Below are positions 1 to 6,263 of a stretch of DNA of 10,097 nt, piece after piece. Within the stretch, counting starts at the first letter, position 1. Every line of letters starts with the position of its first letter. The DNA is taken from assembly GCA_028289305.1 (NCBI GenBank), contig JANQQO010000200.1, positions 1 to 10,097 on the forward strand, written 5' to 3'. The DNA comes from Rickettsiales bacterium (GTDB lineage: Bacteria > Pseudomonadota > Alphaproteobacteria > Rickettsiales > JANQQO01). The notes under the pieces are model-generated. The model searched no databases, was not told the DNA's origin, and saw nothing but the letters and a program-made list of their open reading frames with translations. A program made the translations under genes and the position numbers.

Positions 1-15
1 TTTTTCTGCGATAAT

Positions 16-21
16 TATAAC
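16..21 (+). promoter_or_regulatory. Possible -10 box (TATAAC) just before the prepilin peptidase start
   Basis: TATAAC ends eight bases before ATG 30 and no ribosome-binding site lies between them. If it is a sigma70-type -10 box, transcription would begin at or next to the ATG and give a leaderless mRNA. The -35 region would lie at or beyond the window edge, so this is only a suggestion. Confidence 0.25.
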
Positions 22-29
22 GTATTGTA

Positions 30-824
30 ATGTATGTAGTATTCGATAATCCGGCCGTGATGTACCCCTTAAGTTTTGTCGTCGGGTTGTTGTTTGGCAG
101 TTTTGTGACGCTGGCTAGTTATCGTTTGCCGCGCGATGAGCCGATTGGCATGGAGCGCTCTAACTGTCCGGTGTGTAAGCATAAATTAGGATTCTGGGAT
201 TTGTTCCCAGTGTTTTCCTGGGTGTTGTTACGTGGGCGCTGTCGCTATTGTAACACTTATATTTCAGCACGCTATCCATTGATTGAGCTAATACAGGGGT
301 TGTTGTTTGTGGCGGTGTATGCGCGATTTGGGGCGACGCCGGAGGGGGCGATTATTGCGCTGCTCACCGTGTGTTTGCTGATAGTGATTGTGGTGGATTT
401 TGCGTTTTCCATCATCCCCGATGAGGTGCAGGTGGTGATGTTTGTGCTGGGGGTGGTGCATCAATTGGTGGCAGGTGCGGCGTGGACGCATTTTATAGTA
501 GGGCCAGCATTGGGCTTAGGCATTGGGTATGGCCTGCGCCTGATTTTTTGGTGGTGGAAGAAAAAGGAGGCGCTCGGCATGGGGGATGTCAAGTTTCTTG
601 CGGTTGTTGGCATTTTTTTACCGATAGATTTAATTATAACTTTCCTTTTTATGGCCGGCGTGATAGGTATTATAACAGCGTTGGTATGGCGGTTTGCAGG
701 CAAAGGAGTGCAGTTTCCATTTGGTCCAGCGCTCGCAGTTTCGTTATTAATTTGCCTGTTTTTCCCGACCATTCCGGACGTGATGAAAACACTCTTAGTT
801 GACGCTGTATTGGAGTATCATTGA
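30..824 (+). CDS. Prepilin peptidase (type IV leader peptidase, PilD/GspO family)
   Basis: Inner-membrane aspartyl protease that cleaves the short leader of type IV prepilins or type II pseudopilins and, in the full-length family, N-methylates the new N-terminus. The 264-residue protein has the N-terminal GSFVTLASYRLP segment (about 23-34, family form GSFLNVVIHRLP), two zinc-binding CxxC pairs (C46/C49 and C71/C74) that mark the bifunctional methylase form, and both catalytic aspartates: D123 in the segment ending SIIPD and D186 in GMGDVK. About seven hydrophobic segments follow the cytoplasmic zinc loop. The secretin gene begins 23 bases after the stop, fitting one pilus or secretion locus. 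No Shine-Dalgarno precedes ATG 30; ATG 60 (Met11) is an alternative that keeps all motifs. Family is certain; whether it serves pili or type II secretion cannot be told here. Confidence 0.95.
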   Translation: MYVVFDNPAVMYPLSFVVGLLFGSFVTLASYRLPRDEPIGMERSNCPVCKHKLGFWDLFPVFSWVLLRGRCRYCNTYISARYPLIELIQGLLFVAVYARFGATPEGAIIALLTVCLLIVIVVDFAFSIIPDEVQVVMFVLGVVHQLVAGAAWTHFIVGPALGLGIGYGLRLIFWWWKKKEALGMGDVKFLAVVGIFLPIDLIITFLFMAGVIGIITALVWRFAGKGVQFPFGPALAVSLLICLFFPTIPDVMKTLLVDAVLEYH

Positions 825-847
825 CCCCTTTCTTGCTTTAAGGATAT

Positions 848-2764
848 ATGGACGACGACGGGACGAACCCATCTGCACCACAGCCCAGGAAGGGCAGTTT
901 TTCGGTGCCAAAGCATGTGAAATGCTTACTAGTTCTAGTAAGCTTAGGATTTTTGTCCTCTTGTAACATCCCCACTTTAGAACAAGATGTGAAACATGGA
1001 TTGCGCAAGGCGCGCAATCTGACGCAGGATGCATTTGAGCGTACACGCGAAGAGCTTGAAGATACTTTCGATAAAGAAAATAATGATCTGATTGACCCGG
1101 ATGCTGGGTTGTCGCGCGATGATTATCGTCGCACCTATCTCGAGCCGACTATTCCTACAATAAAAGATAATCCGCCGGAGTTGGTGTTGCCGGATGTGTC
1201 ACAATTATTGGTGGCGCCGCGCCCGCCGGTGGTAGGGCAGGATAAGCTGGTGACGATTTCAGTGACCGAAGAGATTCCACTGAAGGATGTGATGATTGAG
1301 CTAGCCCGCCGCGCGGATGTGGATATTGAAGTGGATCCGGGCATTGCTGGGGGGATTATTTTCCGTGCGAAGGATAAACCCTTTTCTGAGGTGGTGGAGC
1401 GGATTGCGGATTTAGCGGGTTTGCGCTATTCGGTCAAGAATGGTGTGCTGAAGGTGGAGCGGGATCTGCCGTATATCGTGAATTATAAAATGGATTTATT
1501 AAATCTGGTGCGCTCGAATGAGGGTGGGGTAACGATTAGCACGAATGTGTTGAGCGCCGGCGCTAGTGGCGGTAGCTCAGCGGTGAATTCGGGGTCGTCG
1601 AGTAATCTTACCACGTCGTATGAGGGTGATGTTTGGAATGAGATCACCGAGGCAATTAATAGTATTATTGAGAATTATAGCGGCAGTGTGACGACGTTCC
1701 AGACGGCGTCTACGGCGGATCCGGCGGTGTCGGATGTGCTGGGTGCGCCTACCCGTGGTGGGGCTTCTGCCACGGCAGGGGCGGATGCGAGCGCGATTTT
1801 ATCGGTGAATCGGCAATCGGGTATTATTGCGGTGTTAGCAAGCCAGCGGCAACATACGGAGATTAAGTCTTACCTGGATCAAACCCTGGAATCACAAACG
1901 GCACAGGTGTTGATTGAGGCAAAAATTGTAGAAGTTACGCTGGATGAGGAGTTTCGTAGTGGTATTCAGTGGAATGCGATTAGTGAGGGCAAGTTTGACT
2001 TCACAGCGAATGCGAATTTGACCGGGGCGACGACTGGGCTAGCAAATGATTTTGTACAGATCACGGCGCTGCCGCAGGAGTTCTTAGGGTTTGATGATCT
2101 GAACTTGGAGGCGGTGATTGATTTAACCGAGCGCTTTGGAGTGTCGCGCACGCTCTCCAGCCCGCGAATTAATGCGATGAATAACCAGCAGGCGGTGCTC
2201 GCTTTTGCTGAGAATTTTGTGTATTTCGACATTGATGTGCAGGAAGAAGATGAAGGTACGGGTTCGGATTCGGTATCGACGCTGACGATCGATAGCGAGG
2301 TGCAAACGGTGCCAATTGGGGTGATTTTAACGCTGCATCCGACGATTGACTTGAAGAGTAGTGAGGTGCTGATGAATATTCGCCCAACGCTTTCACGGGT
2401 GACGGGCACGGTGGCAGACCCTGGCGTGGCGCTGACCGCATCACAGCAGGGGATTAATATTGATAACCTCGTGCCGCAGGTGGAGGTGCGTGAGATTGAT
2501 ACGATCATGCGAATTAAGAGCGGCCAGGTGATGGTGATTGGTGGTTTGATGGAAGAGCGGGTGAGCAATGAGGATAACGGGGTGCCGTTCTTGCAGGATG
2601 TGCCGTATTTGGGTAATGCGTTTAAGAGTGTGAATAAGGATACGGAAGTGGTGGAAACGGTGATCTTTATTAAGGCGACAATTATTCCTCCATTTGGTGT
2701 GTCGCAGGAAGATCAAGAGTTTTATCGGAAGTTTACAACGGATCGTCACCCTCTAACATTCTAG
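848..2764 (+). CDS. Lipoprotein secretin, MshL/PulD type (type IV pilus or type II secretion outer-membrane channel)
   Basis: Forms the multimeric gated outer-membrane channel through which a pilus or secreted protein passes. The 638 residues contain a hydrophobic signal (26-38) ending in lipobox LSSC with Cys39 as lipidation site, a charged linker, an STN-like periplasmic domain (about 136-205), a Ser/Gly-rich loop (about 232-260), an N-domain-like segment (about 315-348) and the C-terminal secretin domain (about 351-612). The latter shows VLIEAKIVEV, VPIGVILTLHP, SGQVMVIGGL and the signature VPFLQDVPYLGNAFK. Self-lipidation, an STN-like domain and the Ser/Gly loop resemble MshL of MSHA-type pili more than PilQ. 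Start choice is open: ATG 848 has AGGA only three bases upstream and gives an odd acidic 38-residue leader. GTG 905, with AGGAAGGG at 887-894, would give a typical 19-residue lipoprotein signal. Confidence 0.93.
   Translation: MDDDGTNPSAPQPRKGSFSVPKHVKCLLVLVSLGFLSSCNIPTLEQDVKHGLRKARNLTQDAFERTREELEDTFDKENNDLIDPDAGLSRDDYRRTYLEPTIPTIKDNPPELVLPDVSQLLVAPRPPVVGQDKLVTISVTEEIPLKDVMIELARRADVDIEVDPGIAGGIIFRAKDKPFSEVVERIADLAGLRYSVKNGVLKVERDLPYIVNYKMDLLNLVRSNEGGVTISTNVLSAGASGGSSAVNSGSSSNLTTSYEGDVWNEITEAINSIIENYSGSVTTFQTASTADPAVSDVLGAPTRGGASATAGADASAILSVNRQSGIIAVLASQRQHTEIKSYLDQTLESQTAQVLIEAKIVEVTLDEEFRSGIQWNAISEGKFDFTANANLTGATTGLANDFVQITALPQEFLGFDDLNLEAVIDLTERFGVSRTLSSPRINAMNNQQAVLAFAENFVYFDIDVQEEDEGTGSDSVSTLTIDSEVQTVPIGVILTLHPTIDLKSSEVLMNIRPTLSRVTGTVADPGVALTASQQGINIDNLVPQVEVREIDTIMRIKSGQVMVIGGLMEERVSNEDNGVPFLQDVPYLGNAFKSVNKDTEVVETVIFIKATIIPPFGVSQEDQEFYRKFTTDRHPLTF
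924..943. repeat. Perfect inverted repeat inside the secretin signal-peptide codons
   Basis: GCTTACTAG and its exact complement CTAGTAAGC are separated by two bases. The repeat lies over the codons for the hydrophobic signal core, 17 bases after the alternative GTG start at 905. In mRNA a hairpin here (with a slightly opened loop) could affect initiation; as DNA it could be a protein-binding palindrome. It may also be chance. Confidence 0.5.
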
Positions 2765-2817
2765 GTAGCGTCAGCACAGCATGTTTAATGGCCTGCAAAT
2801 ACCCATTTCTTGCGCTT

Positions 2818-2845
2818 TCCTCCTACGCCAAAAGGCTTCGGAGGA
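2818..2845. repeat. Hairpin module 1 nested in repeat copy A
   Basis: TCCTCC (2818-2823) pairs with GGAGGA (2840-2845) and GCC with GGC around an AAAA loop. Copy B has nothing at this place. The module has the same pattern as module 2 (TCC.CCT.CGC at the left, GC..CGG.GGA at the right), so the two are probably related. Confidence 0.65.
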
Positions 2846-2890
2846 CGCGGCCGGTACTCAGGTAGTATATCTACGATCCGTTCCGGTTCT

Positions 2891-2919
2891 TCCACCTTCG
2901 CTCTTTAAGCTACGGCGGA
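2891..2919. repeat. Hairpin module 2 nested in repeat copy A
   Basis: The left arm TCCACCTTCGCT pairs imperfectly with the right arm AGCTACGGCGGA around a five-base loop. Copy B has only three bases (9277-9279) between the matching flanks. It sits on the opposite side of the palindrome from module 1, at the mirror position. Confidence 0.65.
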
Positions 2920-3001
2920 CAGGCAGAAATAGGTATTTTCGGCACATTCTCCATACTGTGCTGAGTTCATTTAGAGCTGTATTTTTTTAAAGGGAATTAG
3001 G

Positions 3002-3784
3002 ATGTCTACGACGATTCGGTATATTTTCATTACAGCGGTGCGGGATTGGCTGTTTATCGGCCTGTTCTTTTCGATTCTAGCGGCGGTGGGTATTTCGCTT
3101 TTCTTAGGCGGTACGGCGTTGGTGGAACAGGAAGTGATGACGATTGTGTATGCAGCGGGAGCATCGCGGGTGATTCTGCTGGTGGGGCTGATTGTGTTTG
3201 TGTGCTTCCATGTGCGGCGGGCGTTTGATAACCGCGAGGTGGAGGTGATGCTGACCAAACCGATTTCGCGTACCTCGTTTGTGTTTTCGTACTGGGCGGG
3301 ATTTGCTGTGGTGTCGGCGCTGTTCGTGCTGCCGGTGAGTGTGATGATGTGGCTGCTGATGGATGTGGATTTGGTGGGGCTATTATTTTGGAGTGTGAGC
3401 CTGGCACTGGAGGCATTGCTGGTGGTGGCATTTGCGCTGGCCTGTTCGCTTATTTTGACCAGTGCGGTGACCTCGGTGTTGGTGTCATTCGGGTTTTATT
3501 TGATTTCACGTATGATGGGATTTTTCACCTTTATCATTGAACGCTCGGTGATGAAGTTCGATTTGAGCTGGGGGTGGCTGACGGAGAATTTGCTGGCGGT
3601 GACGTCGATTATTCTGCCACGGCTGGATTTGTTTGGGAATAGCAAGTGGCTGGTTTACGGTATTCGGGTGGATCAGCAGGTGTGGCTGCTTGAAATGATA
3701 CCGGTTTTCTTGCCGCAGACGCTGATTTATGTACCGCTACTGTTATTTATGGCCATGTTTGACTTTAAACGTAGGCAGTTCTAG
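3002..3784 (+). CDS. Multi-pass membrane protein, ABC-2-type transporter permease-like
   Basis: A 260-residue inner-membrane protein with about six hydrophobic spans (roughly 16-35, 56-70, 93-118, 128-151, 155-176 and 235-252). The cytoplasmic stretch after the second span, with R72-R73, FDNREVEVMLTKPISR (75-90) and then a new span, matches the ABC-2/NosY-type permease pattern in which a conserved 'kP.sR' element precedes the next helix and contacts the ATPase. Such proteins move substrates ranging from glycans to ions or lipids. No ATP-binding subunit is encoded in the window, so the partner must be elsewhere, or the protein is an ABC-2 relative with another role. AAGGG at 2990-2994, seven bases before ATG 3002, is a good ribosome-binding site. 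The stop is two bases before the next gene. Substrate unknown. Confidence 0.75.
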   Translation: MSTTIRYIFITAVRDWLFIGLFFSILAAVGISLFLGGTALVEQEVMTIVYAAGASRVILLVGLIVFVCFHVRRAFDNREVEVMLTKPISRTSFVFSYWAGFAVVSALFVLPVSVMMWLLMDVDLVGLLFWSVSLALEALLVVAFALACSLILTSAVTSVLVSFGFYLISRMMGFFTFIIERSVMKFDLSWGWLTENLLAVTSIILPRLDLFGNSKWLVYGIRVDQQVWLLEMIPVFLPQTLIYVPLLLFMAMFDFKRRQF

Positions 3785-3786
3785 GC

Positions 3787-4542
3787 ATGGTTTCGCTCCT
3801 TCGTAAGGAACCGTATTTTTTCCTATTTTTATTGCTGCAGGTGATATTCTGGATGTATGCGCGCGGCATCAAACCGGATATGGAGGTGTTGCCCGACCCG
3901 CCGAGTGAGACGGCCGTATTGGCGACCTCGTTTGGCGATACGCAGTTTTATTTTCGTCTGCTCGCGCATCGTATTCAGAATGCGGGTGATAGTTTTGGGC
4001 GGGTGACGCCGCTGAAAGACTATGATTATGAGCAGCTGGGTGAGTGGTTTCATTTGTTGGATAGTTTGGATCCACGTTCAAATCATGTTGTCTCATTGGC
4101 AGCGTATTACTATAGCGCGACGCAATATACGCCGGATGTTGCCTATATTGTGGATTATTTGGAACAGCATGCGGATCGCGATCCGGTGAATAAATGGTGG
4201 TGGTATGCGCAGGCGATTTACAATGCAAACCACCGCTTGGATGATAAAGAGGCGGCGCTGCGCATTGCGTATAAATTAGCAGCGGTGGAGAATGATGCGA
4301 TGCCGATTTGGACGCGGCAGATGCCAGCGCTGATTCATGAAGATTTGGGAGAGACGGAAGAGGCGCTGGTGATTATTCGGGAGTTATTGGATAATCCGGA
4401 GCAGCTTTCTGCCGGTGAATTGAATTTCATGTATTATTTTATTAAGGATCGTTTGGGCAAGGCAGTGGAAGAGTTAAACGAAAAAGAAGCAGAACTTCTT
4501 CGTAATACGGAGATGTATAAGCAAGATACGGAAGCGGAATAG
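3787..4542 (+). CDS. Membrane-anchored helical-repeat (TPR-like) protein, function unknown
   Basis: I do not recognise a named family. The 251 residues start with a short basic N-terminus and one hydrophobic segment (about 9-24), with no cleavage motif, so it is probably a signal anchor with the rest in the periplasm. The remainder is mostly helical, with pairs of helices spaced like tetratricopeptide repeats: about 112-148 (PDVAYIVDYL, then a WWWYAQAIYN segment), 151-166 (LDDKEAALRIAYKLA) and 185-207 (LGETEEALVIIRELL). It ends in a charged coil. Three tryptophans in a row (about 137-139) stand out. It starts two bases after the permease stop and ends nine bases before the regulator gene, so the three are very likely one transcript. 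It may be a scaffold or partner of the permease; that is inference. Confidence 0.6.
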   Translation: MVSLLRKEPYFFLFLLLQVIFWMYARGIKPDMEVLPDPPSETAVLATSFGDTQFYFRLLAHRIQNAGDSFGRVTPLKDYDYEQLGEWFHLLDSLDPRSNHVVSLAAYYYSATQYTPDVAYIVDYLEQHADRDPVNKWWWYAQAIYNANHRLDDKEAALRIAYKLAAVENDAMPIWTRQMPALIHEDLGETEEALVIIRELLDNPEQLSAGELNFMYYFIKDRLGKAVEELNEKEAELLRNTEMYKQDTEAE

Positions 4543-4551
4543 GCCGGGTTT

Positions 4552-5646
4552 ATGTCTGAAGGAAATGTGGTTTTAAATATCACGCAGCTTTTTCAGCTAG
4601 CGGCGATTGGGCCCTGTTTTTTTGTGGCGTTTTATTTGCTGGCGAGTTTAAGGCAGTTTTCTTCGGTGGTGCTACCGGCGCTGTATTTTTTGTTCTTAGG
4701 GAGTAGCTTTTTATTACCGATTCTAACGGTGTTGCCGGAGACCGGCCAACATGCGTGGGTGCATGCCGCATGGCATTTTAGCGAGAGTTTGCTGCCGGCG
4801 TTGAGTTTTCTGCTGATCTTGCAGTTTATCTTGGGTAAGCCACCTTCCTGGCATTTTTGGCTGATTCTTGCGGTGCCGCTGGTGGGCGGAAGCTCGTTCA
4901 TTTATTTAGCGACGACGCAGCCGGAAGTGTGTGTGCTGGATAATCAATGTTACCGCTCTGAGTATTTCTTGATGTTATACCGCATCTTTAGTGCGTCGTT
5001 GGTGTTCATGTTGCTGGTGGTGTTGATGAGCCGGAGCCGTTATCGCATTTCGAGCGATGATATGCATAAGCAGTCGAAATATTGGCTGGTGATTGCCTTG
5101 ATCATGTTCAATCTGCTTTATCTGGGTGTCGATTTGGCGCTTGTGTTTGAGGAACTGGAGGCGGCTGATGCGGTGTTTGTGAAGACCATGATTGGGGTGG
5201 CGTTTGTCTATATCGTGCTGTCTTCGGTGTTTAGAGTGTTTGCAGAGAATTTTGGCTTACGGCCGTTTAATTTTGGTAGCCGCTGGGTGTTCTTAGAGCA
5301 GGATCGCGATATTTTGGAGAAGATGGAGGCGGTGCTGGAGGAGGAGAAACCGTATCGCATTTTAGGATTTAACCGGCGTTCACTGGCCGAGCGGCTGGGG
5401 GTGAAGGAGTATCAGCTATCGCGGGTGATTAACTGTAAGCTGAATAAGAGCTTTAGCGAGCTGATGAATGAGTGCCGGGTGAATGATGCGAAACAGGCGC
5501 TGCGTGAGACGGATGATGCGGTGACAGTGATTTCGTTTGATACTGGGTTTAGTAGTATTACCTCGTTTAACCGCGTGTTTAAGGAGTCTACGGGGCTGTC
5601 GCCGAGTGAGTATCGTACGAAGAAGCGAAAAGAAGAGAAGAAATGA
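4552..5646 (+). CDS. Membrane-embedded AraC-family transcriptional regulator
   Basis: The N-terminal two thirds (1-230) contains seven hydrophobic segments (about 12-32, 38-60, 78-94, 100-120, 138-159, 177-199 and 207-230). The C-terminal part (about 250-356) is an AraC/XylS DNA-binding domain with two helix-turn-helix motifs: RRSLAERLGVKEYQLSRVIN (275-294), and the second one in 324-355, where GFSSITSFNRVFKE leads to GLSPSEYR, the family signature. The likely role is a one-component sensor that binds DNA while held in the membrane. Two cysteines in an extramembrane loop (C127 and C133) could form a disulfide. The nearest target candidate is its own operon, but no repeat pair typical of AraC sites was found upstream of 3002. 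A nine-base gap follows the helical-repeat gene, with no strong ribosome-binding site. The gene converges with infC; no clear terminator hairpin lies in 5647-5685. Confidence 0.88.
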   Translation: MSEGNVVLNITQLFQLAAIGPCFFVAFYLLASLRQFSSVVLPALYFLFLGSSFLLPILTVLPETGQHAWVHAAWHFSESLLPALSFLLILQFILGKPPSWHFWLILAVPLVGGSSFIYLATTQPEVCVLDNQCYRSEYFLMLYRIFSASLVFMLLVVLMSRSRYRISSDDMHKQSKYWLVIALIMFNLLYLGVDLALVFEELEAADAVFVKTMIGVAFVYIVLSSVFRVFAENFGLRPFNFGSRWVFLEQDRDILEKMEAVLEEEKPYRILGFNRRSLAERLGVKEYQLSRVINCKLNKSFSELMNECRVNDAKQALRETDDAVTVISFDTGFSSITSFNRVFKESTGLSPSEYRTKKRKEEKK

Positions 5647-5685
5647 CTATAGGGGTAGTAGGCGCAAGCTGAAGGGAGATTGAGA

Positions 5686-6231
5686 TTATTTCGGCACCAA
5701 GATCATCAGCATTTGGCGGCCTTCCATTTTCGGTTCGGCCTCGGCCTTGGCGATATCCTCCACTTCGCTGAGTGTACGGAGCAGGAGATCGCGGCCGATT
5801 TCATTATGGGTGACTTCGCGGCCACGGAAGCGTAGTGAGACTTTGACTTTATCCCCGGCTTCGATGAATTTGCGGATGGCGCGCAGCTTCACTTCGTAAT
5901 CATGCACGTCGATATTGGGACGCAGCTTGATTTCTTTAATGTGGATGACTTTTTGCTTTTTCTTGGCTTGTTTGGCTTTTTTCTGGGCTTCGTAGCGATG
6001 CTTGCCGTAATCCATCACTTTGCAGACAGGCGGGTCTGACTGGGGGGAGATTTCAACGAGATCCATGCCGGCTTTGGCGGCGATATCCAGGGCTTCTGCT
6101 AAAGAGACGACACCGCGCATATCCCCATCATCGACGACCAGGCGCACAGGGTCGCTGGTGATGGCCTCATTGATGGCACGCTCCGCCGTGTCTTGCTTTT
6201 TCGGCGGTCCGCTAGAACGTCGTACGTTAAT
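5686..6231 (-). CDS. infC: Translation initiation factor IF-3, starting at AUU
   Basis: Binds the 30S subunit, keeps it apart from 50S and checks the start codon and initiator tRNA. The first common start codon is GTG at 6147, which gives only 153 residues and cuts off the conserved opening. In the same frame upstream, ATT at 6231-6229 opens a protein of 181 residues, the normal size, beginning NVRRSSGPPKKQ and including RAINEAI before VRLVVDDGD. AAGGAG (6244-6239 on the minus strand) sits seven bases before that ATT. Other hallmarks are DLVEISPQSDPPVCKVMDYGK, then the Lys-rich linker, KLRAIRKFIEAGDKVKVSLRFRGRE and the C-terminal LVPK. An AUU start is the known basis of IF-3 self-repression in E. 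coli. The gene follows thrS by 32 bases, as in the classic thrS-infC order, but rpmI-rplT do not follow. Confidence 0.96.
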   Translation of the reverse strand: MNVRRSSGPPKKQDTAERAINEAITSDPVRLVVDDGDMRGVVSLAEALDIAAKAGMDLVEISPQSDPPVCKVMDYGKHRYEAQKKAKQAKKKQKVIHIKEIKLRPNIDVHDYEVKLRAIRKFIEAGDKVKVSLRFRGREVTHNEIGRDLLLRTLSEVEDIAKAEAEPKMEGRQMLMILVPK

Positions 6232-6244
6232 GACGATACTCCTT
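6229..6244 (-). promoter_or_regulatory. Shine-Dalgarno plus AUU start of infC
   Basis: On the minus strand AAGGAG is followed by seven bases and then ATT, in frame with IF-3. No ATG, GTG or TTG near this site is in frame. The strong ribosome-binding site with a rare start codon fits IF-3 autoregulation, in which IF-3 rejects initiation on its own message when abundant. Confidence 0.88.
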
Positions 6245-6263
6245 CATCAATTCACCTATCATT

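Larger units (their letters stand above)
2771..2964. repeat. Palindromic intergenic repeat, copy A (194 bp, MITE- or RPE-like)
   Basis: The element starts six bases after the secretin stop. Its outer arms 2771-2790 and 2945-2964 pair at 16 of 20 positions, with a perfect 9-bp end (TCAGCACAG / CTGTGCTGA). An inner arm pair follows (about 2794-2810 with 2925-2941). The centre, 2851-2890, matches 9237-9276 of copy B at 36 of 40 positions, and 2927-2941 is identical to 9280-9294. Compared with B, it carries two extra hairpins of about 30 bases. It resembles Rickettsia palindromic elements and MITEs in size and fold; the family is not identified. As RNA it would form a long hairpin, and a run of seven T follows at 2982-2988, so it might also end or attenuate transcription between the secretin gene and the next operon. 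Confidence 0.8.

Noticed and set aside
1966..2568. 200-codon ORF antisense to the secretin gene
   Set aside because: Ser/Ile/Thr-rich shadow frame opposite conserved secretin codons; no start signal or motif.
2781..2990. 69-codon plus-strand ORF after the secretin gene
   Set aside because: It lies almost wholly inside palindromic repeat A, has no ribosome-binding site and shows no protein family features.
2965..3001. Promoter for the permease operon, or an intrinsic terminator with the T run at 2982-2988
   Set aside because: No convincing -35/-10 pair was found. The T run is 17 bases beyond the end of palindrome A, too far for a standard intrinsic terminator.
5647..5685. Bidirectional terminator between the AraC-type gene and infC
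   Set aside because: No GC-rich stem followed by a T run on either strand. Termination here may be Rho-dependent or lie inside the genes.
5686..6147. IF-3 beginning at GTG 6147
   Set aside because: This removes the conserved N-terminal RAINEAI region. The upstream ATT with a ribosome-binding site gives the standard length.
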